From assembly GCA_963639765.1 (NCBI GenBank), contig CAVHXA010000026.1, forward strand, positions 1 through 25,145: DNA of 25,145 nt, written 5' to 3'. The translations under genes were made by a program, and so were the position numbers. The notes beneath the pieces were generated by a model, which worked only from the letters and a program-made list of their open reading frames with translations, was not told the origin of the DNA and searched no databases. This stretch comes from CAVHXA01 sp963639765. Its GTDB lineage: Bacteria; Bacillota; Clostridia; Oscillospirales; Oscillospiraceae. Below are positions 12,549-21,319 of this stretch, one piece after another. Each line of letters opens with the position of its first letter. Position 1 is the first letter of the stretch.

Positions 12549-15457
12549 AACTAAGCATCAAAATAGCTGGCAGGGTTGACGCATCGCTTACTGGAGCGAT
12601 AAAGCAAACCCAGTCGCTGATCGGCTCGATGAATACGAGCCTCGCAAAAAGCACAGCGAATACCATTGGAACGATTGGCAAAGCCGGACTTGCGATTATG
12701 GCGGGCTTGACGACAGCGACGACGGCGATGATCGCAAAAACGACCAACATGGCGAAAGAGTATGAAGCTCAGACAGCCGACGTTGTTAAGTATGTCAGCG
12801 GCATTATGGACTCCAGCACCGGAGAGATAAACCGGACAATGCAGTCGAAGATGCAGGATCAAATCCTTAAACTGACGACGCAGCTGCCGATGGGGCGCGA
12901 AGAAATGGCGCAGATAGCGGCAGCTCTGGGACAGTCTGGCAAGAGCTACAAAGAGATTTTTGAAGGCTCTAGCGGAGACGGCTCGGACAGCTACCTGTAT
13001 GATGCGGCGAAGATGGCAGCAGCGTGGGATATTGAGGCAAAACAAGCTGCCGACTACATGGCAAAGTGGGAAACGGCGTTTAACAAGACTCACGATGAAG
13101 TAATCGATGTTGCAGACTCCATTAACTATTTGGGTGCAAATATGGCAACAACAGCTGCTGAAATTGCAGCTGTTGTGAATACATCCGGCGGCGTCGGTCA
13201 AACTGCAGGCGCAGACCTGGGGACGACATCTGCCCTGGCAGCAACGATGTTGGCGATGGGCGTTGAAGAGGGCAAAGCCGGAACGAGCCTAAACCGCATT
13301 TACACGAATGCGTCTCTGGGAAGCAGTGCCACATCTGCACAAAAAAGCGCCTGGCAAAGCCTGGGCTTTACCGCAGAAGGCATTGCAAAGGCGATGCAAT
13401 CGACAGGAGCTAACGGCGAGGACGGCGCAGCATCGACGCTGTACTCTGTTTTTAAGGCGATATCGGAACAGGACGCAGACAAACAGACAGCGACAATTAA
13501 GGCACTGTTTGGACAATGGGCGATTGAAGGCGTCTCGAAAATTGTAGGCAATCTGCCGGCGTTTCAGAATGCTTTGCTCATGTCGGGAGATACGAGCGCA
13601 TACAGCGGAAGCATGGAAAAAGAGCTGCTGGTAAAAATGGACACTGCGGAAGCGGTAAGCCAGATGGCTGGCAATGCCACAGACCGGCTACTGATCAACA
13701 TCGGTGAGCAGTTTTTGCCTGTTGAAAAACAGCTGGCGGGCATGTGGATTGACATAGCGAACGGGTTGACGGAAAGCTTACCTGACCTTTCCAACCTTGT
13801 TTCCGGGATTCTGCCGATGTTCGAGACCGCTCTGCAAGGCATCGGAAATGCAGCACAAGCGGCGCTGCCGTGGATCCAGAAGGGCGTTAATTATATTGCG
13901 GAAAACGGGGCTGACGCGGCGGGGGCGATTGCTGCGCTGGTTGCCACGTTTGCCTCGATGACAGCAGCGCCTGCATTGTACTCTGCGGGGAGCTCTATTG
14001 TCGGCATGATTGGAAATACGGTTGTCGGAGGTAAAAGAAATGCTGCCGGCGGATACTACGGCGGAACGACAATTGCAAACCTACTGAATCCGAAAAACTT
14101 AATCAGCGGTGCCGGGAAACTTGCGGGAAGCGCGAAGCAGTTTGTCGGAGGCACGGCACTGCCTGCGGTAACGGGCTACATTGCAAACGCAAAAAATATA
14201 CCGGGGAATGTTATAAGTGCAATGACTGCCGCGGCGAACCCGGCTGGTGCGGCAACGGCGACAATTGGCGGCGTTCTTGCCGCAGGAGCTGGAGCGGCAT
14301 TTGGAAAAGGCGGATTGAACCTGACTGGCGGAGCTGCCGCTATCGCTGGAAAGCTGGGCAGCGGATTTCTCTCTCTGCTTGGAACATTTGGACCGATCAT
14401 TACGGGAATCGGAGGGATCATTGCTCTTGTGAGCATTTTAAGCGATCATTTTGAAGATATCCGCAATGTGGTTGGAAGCGTGTTCGGAGCAAGCGGGTTG
14501 ACAATGTTTGACGGTTTTGCTGCGAAACTGTCAAATATCGGAACAACGGTGCAGGATGCGTTTGCGAGCTTTACGACGCAGGAGGGACTGCAAGGCATTC
14601 AGGAGACGCTGTCGGGGTTTAGCGTTGGCGGCTTGAACCTGGGAGATGTCTTTGGAGCTATGATGCCGGCGCTGCAAACGGTAATGCCGCTGATCCAATC
14701 GTTTGCTGGCGTTTTCAACCAGATAGTAGACCTGGGCGTGAATTACATCAAACCGGTCATCCTGGAAATTTTTGATTTTTTGATCAACGAGGGCATTCCG
14801 GCCGTGGTACCGATGCTGTCCACAATTGTAAGCCTAATTGGGACGGTGCTTGTAAATGCCATTAAAGTTATCTTTGCAGCGCTGCAAAGCGCGATGCCGG
14901 TGATAGAAGCGGGTATCTTGGGCTTTATCGGTATGGTAAAGAGCATAGCAACAATTGGAGTGCAGGTGGTGAACTTTATAATCCGAGCATTAAACATGAT
15001 ATCCTTCGATGTTCCGGATTGGGTACCTATAATCGGCGGCGGAAAGTTTGGATTTAATTTGAAAGAAGTCGCGCTGCCGAGATTTGCAAATGGCGGCTTT
15101 ACGGAAGGGCCTTCGATCGCAGGCGAAGCGGGAACAGAGGCAATCATCAGCTTCCGGCAATCGCAGCGAGAGAAAAATGTGGGCACCTGGCTACAAGCAG
15201 GCAGAATGCTTGGCTTGCTGCGAGATTATCAGCAAGAGCGAAGAGTGATGATCCCAGGACAAAATCTGCAGGGAAGCAGCTCTGCCCGCCGCTATACAGG
15301 CTCTGACGGAGCAACGTACAACTATGCGCCGAGCTTTACGGTATATGGAAATGCGAATGAAGCGGACCTGCGTGGGGTGCTTGAGGAGAGCTACGAACGA
15401 TTCTGCGAGTATATTGAAAAGTACATCAACGAAAAAAGGCGTGTGAGCTATGGCTGA
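12527..15457 (+). CDS. Tape measure protein
   Basis: A 976-residue protein, the longest here. The first about 350 residues carry the TP901/PhageMin_Tail-type core (AKEYEAQTADVVKYVSGIMD, LTTQLPMGREEMAQIAAALG, ATTAAEIAAVVNTSGGVGQT, GVEEGKAGTSLNRIY). Long hydrophobic segments follow (about 608-638 and 748-825), and the C-terminus has FANGGFTEGPSIAGEAGTEA, a motif common at the end of tape measures. It sets tail length and is ejected ahead of the DNA. GTG 12527 is the start, 8 nt after AGGAGGTG (12511-12518). At 0.15 nm per residue the tail would be about 145 nm (estimate). Confidence 0.93.
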   Translation: MAGNGALELSIKIAGRVDASLTGAIKQTQSLIGSMNTSLAKSTANTIGTIGKAGLAIMAGLTTATTAMIAKTTNMAKEYEAQTADVVKYVSGIMDSSTGEINRTMQSKMQDQILKLTTQLPMGREEMAQIAAALGQSGKSYKEIFEGSSGDGSDSYLYDAAKMAAAWDIEAKQAADYMAKWETAFNKTHDEVIDVADSINYLGANMATTAAEIAAVVNTSGGVGQTAGADLGTTSALAATMLAMGVEEGKAGTSLNRIYTNASLGSSATSAQKSAWQSLGFTAEGIAKAMQSTGANGEDGAASTLYSVFKAISEQDADKQTATIKALFGQWAIEGVSKIVGNLPAFQNALLMSGDTSAYSGSMEKELLVKMDTAEAVSQMAGNATDRLLINIGEQFLPVEKQLAGMWIDIANGLTESLPDLSNLVSGILPMFETALQGIGNAAQAALPWIQKGVNYIAENGADAAGAIAALVATFASMTAAPALYSAGSSIVGMIGNTVVGGKRNAAGGYYGGTTIANLLNPKNLISGAGKLAGSAKQFVGGTALPAVTGYIANAKNIPGNVISAMTAAANPAGAATATIGGVLAAGAGAAFGKGGLNLTGGAAAIAGKLGSGFLSLLGTFGPIITGIGGIIALVSILSDHFEDIRNVVGSVFGASGLTMFDGFAAKLSNIGTTVQDAFASFTTQEGLQGIQETLSGFSVGGLNLGDVFGAMMPALQTVMPLIQSFAGVFNQIVDLGVNYIKPVILEIFDFLINEGIPAVVPMLSTIVSLIGTVLVNAIKVIFAALQSAMPVIEAGILGFIGMVKSIATIGVQVVNFIIRALNMISFDVPDWVPIIGGGKFGFNLKEVALPRFANGGFTEGPSIAGEAGTEAIISFRQSQREKNVGTWLQAGRMLGLLRDYQQERRVMIPGQNLQGSSSARRYTGSDGATYNYAPSFTVYGNANEADLRGVLEESYERFCEYIEKYINEKRRVSYG

Positions 15458-15656
15458 TTACACAACGAAATCGGGAGATACATGGGATTTGATAGCACTG
15501 GCCGTATACGGCGATGAGATAAAAACGGATTGGCTGATGCAGGCAAACCCTGATCATCTGGACGTTACCAAGTTCGACTCCGGGACGGTACTGCGAATAC
15601 CTGATTTGCCGACAGAGAAAAGCGGAACTCTACCGCCATGGAAGTCGGGGGTGTAA
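15450..15656 (+). CDS. Tail protein X, LysM-like
   Basis: A 68-residue protein with one LysM-like domain: KSGDTWDLIALAVYGDEIKT, a central WLMQANPDHLD and the closing FDSGTVLRIPDLP. This is the P2 gpX/PF05489 pattern. Such proteins sit at the tail tip/baseplate hub and may contact the tape measure or gpD. It overlaps the tape measure stop by 8 nt (ATGGCTGA) and so is probably coupled to it. Confidence 0.88.
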   Translation: MADYTTKSGDTWDLIALAVYGDEIKTDWLMQANPDHLDVTKFDSGTVLRIPDLPTEKSGTLPPWKSGV

Positions 15657-15659
15657 ATC

Positions 15660-16733
15660 ATGGTGATCGTGACAGCATCGAGACCGAGAGGAAGAAAAGC
15701 GTCAATCCTGTTAAAGTACGAAAAATCGGACATATCATCCGAGATCGCGCCAGACCTGGAGAGCTTTAAGTATACTGATGTAGCGTCATCCGAAAGCGAC
15801 AGCGTGAGCATCACCGTAAACGCCAGAGAGAACAAATGGAAGAATGACTGGATGCCGGGAAAAGGAGCAAAGCTTTACCCGAGCATTGTAGTACAGGACT
15901 GGAATGTTGGCGGTATAGGGAGCGGATACCGGGACTATAGTGCAGAATGCGGCGCTTTTATCCTGGATGAACTTAGCTTTACAAGCTCGCCGGACACCCT
16001 GACAATGGGCGGAGTAGCAAAACCAAACGACACGAGTTTCAGCGAGAGGACGAGAACTGCAACCTGGAAAAACACCAGCGTTAAGCAAATTGCAGAGACG
16101 ATTGCGGAAAGATACGGGCTTGAGCTTGAATTTGATGGCGACGATCATGACATTGACGCAAAGGAACAGGACGCGACGGACAGTGCTTTTTTGCAGGATG
16201 TCTGCGATACCTATGGGCTGATTATTAAGGTGTATGCCGAAAAGCTATGGGTTTACGACCGCGAAAGATACAAGGAAAAAGATGCGGCGTGGACGGTGTA
16301 CGAACAGGCACCTGCGACTGATCCGACTGCAATATGCGTCGAACCGGGGACGTTTAAGTGGAGTACAAAGCTGACGGGGACGTATACCGGAGGCGTTTAC
16401 ACCTACACGAATAAGAACGAGGGAATTGACATCAATGTAACGGTTGGTACGGACGAACGGCAGCTAAAGCTTACCAGCAAAGTCACCAGTGAGGAAGATG
16501 CGAAGGCAAGGCTGATTGCGAAAATAAAAAACTCAAACCACGGAGCTACGTCTATCAGTTTTACGATTTTAGGATATCCTGCGGGAGCGTCTGCGCAGTG
16601 TATTGAACTGGTTGGTTTTGGCAAAATGGCAGGTAAGTATTTTATTGATGAAATGGGGCACAGCTATTCGGCTTCTGGCGGATACAAGACCACGATAAAG
16701 GCGAGCAAGGTGGAACAGGAGAATTTTACATGA
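15660..16733 (+). CDS. Baseplate hub protein, P2 gpD-like
   Basis: A 357-residue protein of the Phage_GPD family (PF05954), the size expected. Seen are KYTDVASSESDSVSITVNAREN near the N-terminus, LTMGGVAKPNDTSFSERTRTATWKNTSVKQIAETIAERYGLEL (written here in part), DATDSAFLQDVCDTYGLIIKVY and the C-terminal beta region ending SYSASGGYKTTIKAS. It forms the trimeric hub joining tube and spike. A GGGGGTG site precedes ATG 15660. The stop overlaps the next gene (ATGA). Confidence 0.87.
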   Translation: MVIVTASRPRGRKASILLKYEKSDISSEIAPDLESFKYTDVASSESDSVSITVNARENKWKNDWMPGKGAKLYPSIVVQDWNVGGIGSGYRDYSAECGAFILDELSFTSSPDTLTMGGVAKPNDTSFSERTRTATWKNTSVKQIAETIAERYGLELEFDGDDHDIDAKEQDATDSAFLQDVCDTYGLIIKVYAEKLWVYDRERYKEKDAAWTVYEQAPATDPTAICVEPGTFKWSTKLTGTYTGGVYTYTNKNEGIDINVTVGTDERQLKLTSKVTSEEDAKARLIAKIKNSNHGATSISFTILGYPAGASAQCIELVGFGKMAGKYFIDEMGHSYSASGGYKTTIKASKVEQENFT

Positions 16734-17338
16734 GCAGTGAAGTAAGAATCGGTTACATAAGTTCTCTTGACTATGAGCGTGGCAGAGCGGAAATAACATA
16801 CCCCGATAGAGACGATACCGTAACGGAAAATGTGCCTTTTTTGTCAAACAGGGAATTTAGAATGCCGAAAGTTGAGGAACTTGTGGCAGTGCTGCACCCC
16901 GGAGAAAGCCCGGAAGACGCGGTGGTTTTGGGAACGATCTGGAATGACAAAATCAGACCTGCGGAAGGCAGGGACGGTGTTTACCGTAAGGAATACAGCA
17001 ATACGGACGGGCAATGCTACCGAAAGTTTGATGCAGGCGCTAAAGAACTGACAGACTATACCGACGGCAAAGAATTTATTGAGGCGAAGAGCCTTGAAAT
17101 AAAAATCGGCGGAACAAAAGTCGCGATATCTGAAAGCGGAATGGTGACGATCGACTCGCCGAGCGGAATAACGATTACTGCCGGAGGAACGCTGAGCGTA
17201 ACAGCAGACAGCATAACAGCGAGCGCAGGAAGCGTGAATATTACCGGTGGCGGTGGAGATGTGGTGGTGGCCGGGAAATCTCTGGTGGCACATAAGCATA
17301 CTGACAGTGTTGGCGGAACGACCACAGCTCCGCAGTAA
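16730..17338 (+). CDS. Baseplate spike protein, P2 gpV-like
   Basis: A 202-residue protein. Residues 1-72 form an OB-fold domain (VRIGYISSLDYERGRAEITY, VEELVAVLHPG, AVVLGTIWND). The rest is a triple-stranded beta-helix (repeats such as SLEIKIGGTKVAIS and GITITAGGTLSVTADSITAS). His188 and His190 in LVAHKHTD form the HxH motif that, in P2 gpV and relatives, binds an iron ion at the spike tip. The trimer pierces the outer surface when the sheath contracts. AGGAGA lies upstream; the start overlaps the hub gene. Confidence 0.88.
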   Translation: MSSEVRIGYISSLDYERGRAEITYPDRDDTVTENVPFLSNREFRMPKVEELVAVLHPGESPEDAVVLGTIWNDKIRPAEGRDGVYRKEYSNTDGQCYRKFDAGAKELTDYTDGKEFIEAKSLEIKIGGTKVAISESGMVTIDSPSGITITAGGTLSVTADSITASAGSVNITGGGGDVVVAGKSLVAHKHTDSVGGTTTAPQ

Positions 17339-17350
17339 GGAGAAGCTACG

Positions 17351-17743
17351 ATGTATGTAGGATTGTTTGGAGATGTAATATTCTGGGTCGGACACCTGCG
17401 GACACTGACCTTGTCTGGGCTTAGCGGAAAATATGGCGCGAACTGGTCAGAACATGAAGTGATCGGCGGAAAAGCAAGGGCGGAGTATATTAACCCGAAA
17501 CTCAAGGAATACAGCTGCGATATCCTTTTGGATGCGCATATGGGCGTCAACCCGAGAAACATGCTGAATAAGCTGGTCCAGATGGCAGAGGACGGAGAGG
17601 TGCACTACTTTATAATCGGTTTTTCCCCGTTGTCGCAGAATAAATTCCGAATAACAGACGTGAGCGACAGCTGGGATGCGGTTATTAAGCATGGCACACT
17701 GGTACAGTGTAAAGTGAGTCTGACCATTAAGGAGTACGTATGA
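17351..17743 (+). CDS. P2 GpU-like tail protein
   Basis: A 130-residue protein. The pattern of a hydrophobic start (VGLFGDVIFWVGHLRT), a central region where positional similarity to GpU begins (RAEYINPKLKEYSCDILLDA), NPRNMLNKLVQMAEDGEVHYF and a beta end (FRITDVSDSWDAVIKHG, VQCKVSLTIKEYV) resembles Phage_P2_GpU (PF06995), a structural tail protein needed for tail completion. In P2 this gene lies before D; here it lies between spike and gp25. AAGGAG precedes the ATG; the stop overlaps the next start (ATGA). Confidence 0.72.
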   Translation: MYVGLFGDVIFWVGHLRTLTLSGLSGKYGANWSEHEVIGGKARAEYINPKLKEYSCDILLDAHMGVNPRNMLNKLVQMAEDGEVHYFIIGFSPLSQNKFRITDVSDSWDAVIKHGTLVQCKVSLTIKEYV

Positions 17744-18057
17744 TAGATATTGGAAGTACACTGCTTGCACTATCGGAAGACGGCACAACGCAGGAAGAAG
17801 CGGAAGATGTAGCACGCTGCCTTCGCGTGCTGTATTCTACGCAGGTCGGAACGCAGGAAGGAGATCGGGAACTTGGAATAGACCAAGGCACATTCCTGGA
17901 CAAACCGATTGAGATCGCAAAAGCTTTGTATGTGCAAGAAGTAACAGAGAAAACAGCTGTATTTGAACCGAGAGCGCAGGTGGTACGCGTTGACTGGGAA
18001 GAAAGCGATGCACAGCGCGGAGAAGTGACCCCGAAGGTGGTGTACAAACTTGTCTAA
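17740..18057 (+). CDS. Baseplate wedge protein, gpW/gp25-like
   Basis: A 105-residue protein of the gp25 lysozyme-like superfamily (PF04965-type): VARCLRVLYSTQVGTQEGDRE, followed by LGIDQGTFLDKP and a C-terminal beta segment ending TPKVVYKLV. The GDRELGID stretch corresponds to the family's GEREL motif. It forms the inner wedge with gpJ and helps start the sheath. It is coupled to the genes on both sides through overlaps. Confidence 0.87.
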   Translation: MIDIGSTLLALSEDGTTQEEAEDVARCLRVLYSTQVGTQEGDRELGIDQGTFLDKPIEIAKALYVQEVTEKTAVFEPRAQVVRVDWEESDAQRGEVTPKVVYKLV

Positions 18058-19201
18058 AATTAAAGAATTTGAGAACATTCCAGACATCGACATTGCGGAG
18101 ATGGAAACGCTGGAAGAAGCAATTGCGGATTGCAAAGCGCTGTACGCCAAGTATGACCAGGAACTTGACGGAACGGAAAGCGCTCCGCTTGCCAGATGCC
18201 GCGAGGCGAGGCTGATATTGCTTGCCCTGGCGCATCGATCACACCATGTACTTGAGTATGCGAATGCGGCGTTGAGGGCTGAACTTCTACCAACAAGTAC
18301 AGGGGCTAATCTGGACAACCTTGCCACTTTGGTCGGAACGGAGCGACTGAAAGCGGGATACGCAACAACGGTATTGCGCTTTACCGTTTCGGCGCTGAGA
18401 TCGAGTGCAACCGGCATTCCGGTGGGCACTCAGGCGAGGACGGCAGACAAACATTATTTTTATACCAAAGAATACGCAGAAATCCCTGTCGGTAAACTTT
18501 ATGTAGATGTGCCAGCGACGGCTGCCGAGGCAGGCGCAGACAGTACGGAAATTCCTGCTGGAGAAGTAAATATCCTTGTTGACGCTGTGCCTTACGTAAA
18601 ATCGGTGGAGAACGTATCTGCGACCAGCGGAGGCACAGATGTGGAAGACGACGACACTTTGACGGAGCGCGTATACCTGGCACCGTCAAATGTGTCCGTT
18701 GCGGGGCCAGAAGATTTGTATGAGTATTTCGCAAAAAGTTGGCGATCGGACATCTCTAATGTACGGATTGTTTGCGAGGATGGATACACGATCTACATTT
18801 ACTTTCTGCTCGGAGATAATGCGAGAATACCAACAGACGATGAATGCAAAGCACTGGAGAGATACTTTGAGGACGTTAAAAAGCCAATGGGAGACCTGGT
18901 AGTTGGTACAGCGCCTCAGGAAGTGCCTTATGCGATTGACCTGACTTACTACATTGCGGCAAGTGACACGAAAAATGCTACGAGCATACAAAAGGCTGTA
19001 GAGAAGGCTGCCGAAGAGTATCAAACGTGGCAAAGAAAAATTGGATTGGATGTTGATCCAACAGAGCTTATCATGAGGGTGCGCGCAGCAGGCGCAAAAC
19101 GCCCGAGGCTAACAAGCCCTGATTACATCGCGATTGGCAAAACGCAGGTGGCAAAAATGACGAGCTGCAACTTGACGTACGGAGGTATCGAAGATGATTA
19201 A
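18050..19201 (+). CDS. Baseplate protein J
   Basis: A 383-residue gpJ/gp6-like wedge protein (PF04865). It shows LRAELLPTSTGANLDNLATLVG, RFTVSALRSSATGIPVGTQART, the beta core with PATAAEAGADSTEIPAGEVNIL and NVSATSGGTDVEDDDTLTERVYLAP, the last being a hallmark of the family (GGxDxEDDxxLxxRI). It links gp25, gpI and the hub. The start is TTG 18050, with AAGGTGGTG about 7 nt upstream; it overlaps the gp25 stop. ATG 18101 would remove part of the N-terminus and lacks such a site. The stop overlaps gpI. Confidence 0.92.
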   Translation: MSKIKEFENIPDIDIAEMETLEEAIADCKALYAKYDQELDGTESAPLARCREARLILLALAHRSHHVLEYANAALRAELLPTSTGANLDNLATLVGTERLKAGYATTVLRFTVSALRSSATGIPVGTQARTADKHYFYTKEYAEIPVGKLYVDVPATAAEAGADSTEIPAGEVNILVDAVPYVKSVENVSATSGGTDVEDDDTLTERVYLAPSNVSVAGPEDLYEYFAKSWRSDISNVRIVCEDGYTIYIYFLLGDNARIPTDDECKALERYFEDVKKPMGDLVVGTAPQEVPYAIDLTYYIAASDTKNATSIQKAVEKAAEEYQTWQRKIGLDVDPTELIMRVRAAGAKRPRLTSPDYIAIGKTQVAKMTSCNLTYGGIEDD

Positions 19202-21302
19202 GCTCTGCGATACTGGGCTTACAGAAGGGCTGCCACCGGCGCTGGCACAGGAACACTACGTGAAAGTGCTGGATGCGGTATACAGGGAACGGTTAAAAAA
19301 AGAGCTGACAGCCATTGCGAGGCTGAGCGTTTACACCGCAATAGACACTGCGCCGGATGATGCTCTTGATATACTTGCTGCACAGTTCAAAGTAGACTGG
19401 TACAGAGATGACTACCCGACAGAAACCAAGCGCAGGGTGATTAAAACTGCAATGGAAGTACGGAGGTACTGCGGAACAGAGTGGGCGGTACTGAAAGCAC
19501 TTGCCTCTATCTACAACAACCCGGAGATTGAGGAATGGTATGAATACGGGGGAACGCCGGGACACTGGCGAGTGAAGCTGAACGTATCGGATAATCCGGA
19601 TATAGAACCGTATGCGATCGAAAATGTTGAAGCTCTGCTAGGCTATGCGCGGAGGCTGACATCTCACCTTGAAGGCACGGTGCACCAAACCGATCTTCCA
19701 ACCGCTGAATTGCATATTGGAGGTTTTGCCGGACGCGGATACATGACCACAACGCTGCCGGGACTGCCTGTTACGGTCAGCTTTTACGATGCGGATGGCA
19801 CAACGCTGTTGGACACGGTAACGGTTGATGGCGGAAGCTCTGCAACCTACGACGGAGACGAACCCTACAAAGAGCCCACGGAGTATTACGAGTACGAGTT
19901 TGACGGCTGGAGCCTGACGAACGGCGGAAGCGCAAACCTGAATGTGTTGCAGAACGTGCAGTACAATCTGTCGCTGTACCCTGCTTTTGAAGCAATACCG
20001 CGAATGTTCCAAGTTGTGTTCTACAGCCAAAAGGGAACGGCGCTGCAAACGGTCGAGGCACCCTATGGAGGCTCGGCGACATACACGGGCGCGACGCCAA
20101 CGAGAAGCAACAGCGGAAGTTTTGTTGGATGGAGCCCTGAACCGACTAATATCAGCAGCGATACGAACTGTTATGCGACATATACAGAGTACGCCGATGT
20201 GGAAATTGAGGATGACTGGGATACCATACTGAGCCGTGTAAAGAACGGTACGTATGCCACCTACTACAAGGTGGGCAACTACAAGCCGCTCGACCTTGGC
20301 ACAGACTTTGGCACGGTTGATATGCAGATTGCAGGAATCGATGTCGATACCATTGGGAGCAGCACAAGTAAAGCTCCGCTTAGCTGGGTCGCAAAGCAAA
20401 TGCTGCGGGGAAAGCACCGAATGAACCCAAGCCTTGTGACGATATACATTACCGAGACAGCATTGCAATGGACGGCAGACACGGAGCAGGCAAACGGGTA
20501 TAAGAGCAATAACCAAAGCATGCAAAGCAGCAGCGTCACAGAAACGTGGACGGTAACTGCAACCACAGCCGGAACGGTAAGCGTATGGTACAAAGTGAGC
20601 TCAGAAAAAAATTGGGACAAACTGACCGTCATAGTAAATGACACGACTGTTGCCGATGCAATCTCCGGCGAAGGTGAATGGACGGAACATACTGTGGTGT
20701 GCAGCGCGGGAGACTCCGTTACCGTGAAAGCAACCTACGCCAAAGACAGTAGTCAGGATAAGTTTGACGATACATGCTACATCCGGTTTGCAAGTACTGG
20801 CACAATCACCGTACTTGCAGGCGGCGCGACAGTCAAAAAGAACAAGGGCGTATCCGGCTATCAAGAGGGAACGGGAACAATCGGCGGCTGGGAAAAGAGC
20901 GAGCTGCGTGCCTACTTGGAAAGCGATGTGCTGCCATGCATCCCGGAAAATGTGCGAAACGCAATCGTCTTGGCGTCGAAGGAATACGACCTTTACGACA
21001 CTTCCGGTACCTATACCTCTACTGCCAACGTGCAGGATAAGCTGTGGATACCTAACAGAGCTGAGCTGAGAATGAACGGCGGCGACACGCGATACGCTAA
21101 ACTGTACTTGAGCTACTATGACCTGCTAAAGGGGGCTGCGTACGCGCCTACAATCAGTCAGGACTACTGGCTGCGAGATGTTTATCAATCGTCTAGCAGA
21201 GGCTCGTTCTGCTATAGAGCTGCAAGCTCGACAAGCATGTCGAGTTATAGCAGCGCCGGAAGCAGCTCGTCCTATGGCATCGTGCTTGGATTCTGCACAT
21301 AA
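19194..21302 (+). CDS. Tail protein I fused to InlB-type repeats and DUF6273 receptor module
   Basis: A 702-residue protein; P2-type gpI is normally about 200. Residues 1-165 are gpI (Tail_P2_I pattern, with LDILAAQFKVDWYRDDYPTE, GTEWAVLKALASIYNNPEI and the WRVKLNV strand). Two InlB/Flg_new-like beta repeats follow (about 192-266 with VTVSFYDADGTTLLDTVTV, and 272-331 with FQVVFYSQKGTALQTVEAPY). A DUF6273 domain starts near 341 (WDTILSRVKNGTYATYYKVG), is interrupted by a beta-sandwich-like insert (about 412-545) and resumes to the C-terminus (KLWIPNRAELR, DYWLRDVY, YGIVLGFCT). The last 40 residues are Ser/Tyr rich. It probably acts both as baseplate wedge component and receptor binder. Confidence 0.85.
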   Translation: MIKLCDTGLTEGLPPALAQEHYVKVLDAVYRERLKKELTAIARLSVYTAIDTAPDDALDILAAQFKVDWYRDDYPTETKRRVIKTAMEVRRYCGTEWAVLKALASIYNNPEIEEWYEYGGTPGHWRVKLNVSDNPDIEPYAIENVEALLGYARRLTSHLEGTVHQTDLPTAELHIGGFAGRGYMTTTLPGLPVTVSFYDADGTTLLDTVTVDGGSSATYDGDEPYKEPTEYYEYEFDGWSLTNGGSANLNVLQNVQYNLSLYPAFEAIPRMFQVVFYSQKGTALQTVEAPYGGSATYTGATPTRSNSGSFVGWSPEPTNISSDTNCYATYTEYADVEIEDDWDTILSRVKNGTYATYYKVGNYKPLDLGTDFGTVDMQIAGIDVDTIGSSTSKAPLSWVAKQMLRGKHRMNPSLVTIYITETALQWTADTEQANGYKSNNQSMQSSSVTETWTVTATTAGTVSVWYKVSSEKNWDKLTVIVNDTTVADAISGEGEWTEHTVVCSAGDSVTVKATYAKDSSQDKFDDTCYIRFASTGTITVLAGGATVKKNKGVSGYQEGTGTIGGWEKSELRAYLESDVLPCIPENVRNAIVLASKEYDLYDTSGTYTSTANVQDKLWIPNRAELRMNGGDTRYAKLYLSYYDLLKGAAYAPTISQDYWLRDVYQSSSRGSFCYRAASSTSMSSYSSAGSSSSYGIVLGFCT
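21227..21244 (+). repeat. Perfect inverted repeat (7-bp stem, 4-nt loop) near the gpI-fusion 3' end
   Basis: CTCGACA (21227-21233) and TGTCGAG (21238-21244) form a perfect stem around AGCA; flanking A21225-T21246 and a G-T pair extend it to 9 bp. It lies within the Ser-rich codons, 56 nt before the stop. Short hairpins with 4-nt loops mark target ends in some diversity-generating retroelements, but no reverse transcriptase or template repeat is visible here. It may equally be coincidental. Confidence 0.5.
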
Positions 21303-21319
21303 AAACGGAGGAAATCAAG

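Noticed and set aside
11737..12750. A 337-codon open frame on the minus strand opposite the chaperone and tape measure start
   Set aside because: It covers well-supported + strand genes, has no ribosome site or recognisable domain, and even reads across the terminator. It is a shadow of the codon bias of the + strand.
19638..20525. A 295-codon minus-strand open frame opposite the gpI fusion
   Set aside because: It is rich in Cys, Arg and His with no domain, and the + strand frame there has clear domains.
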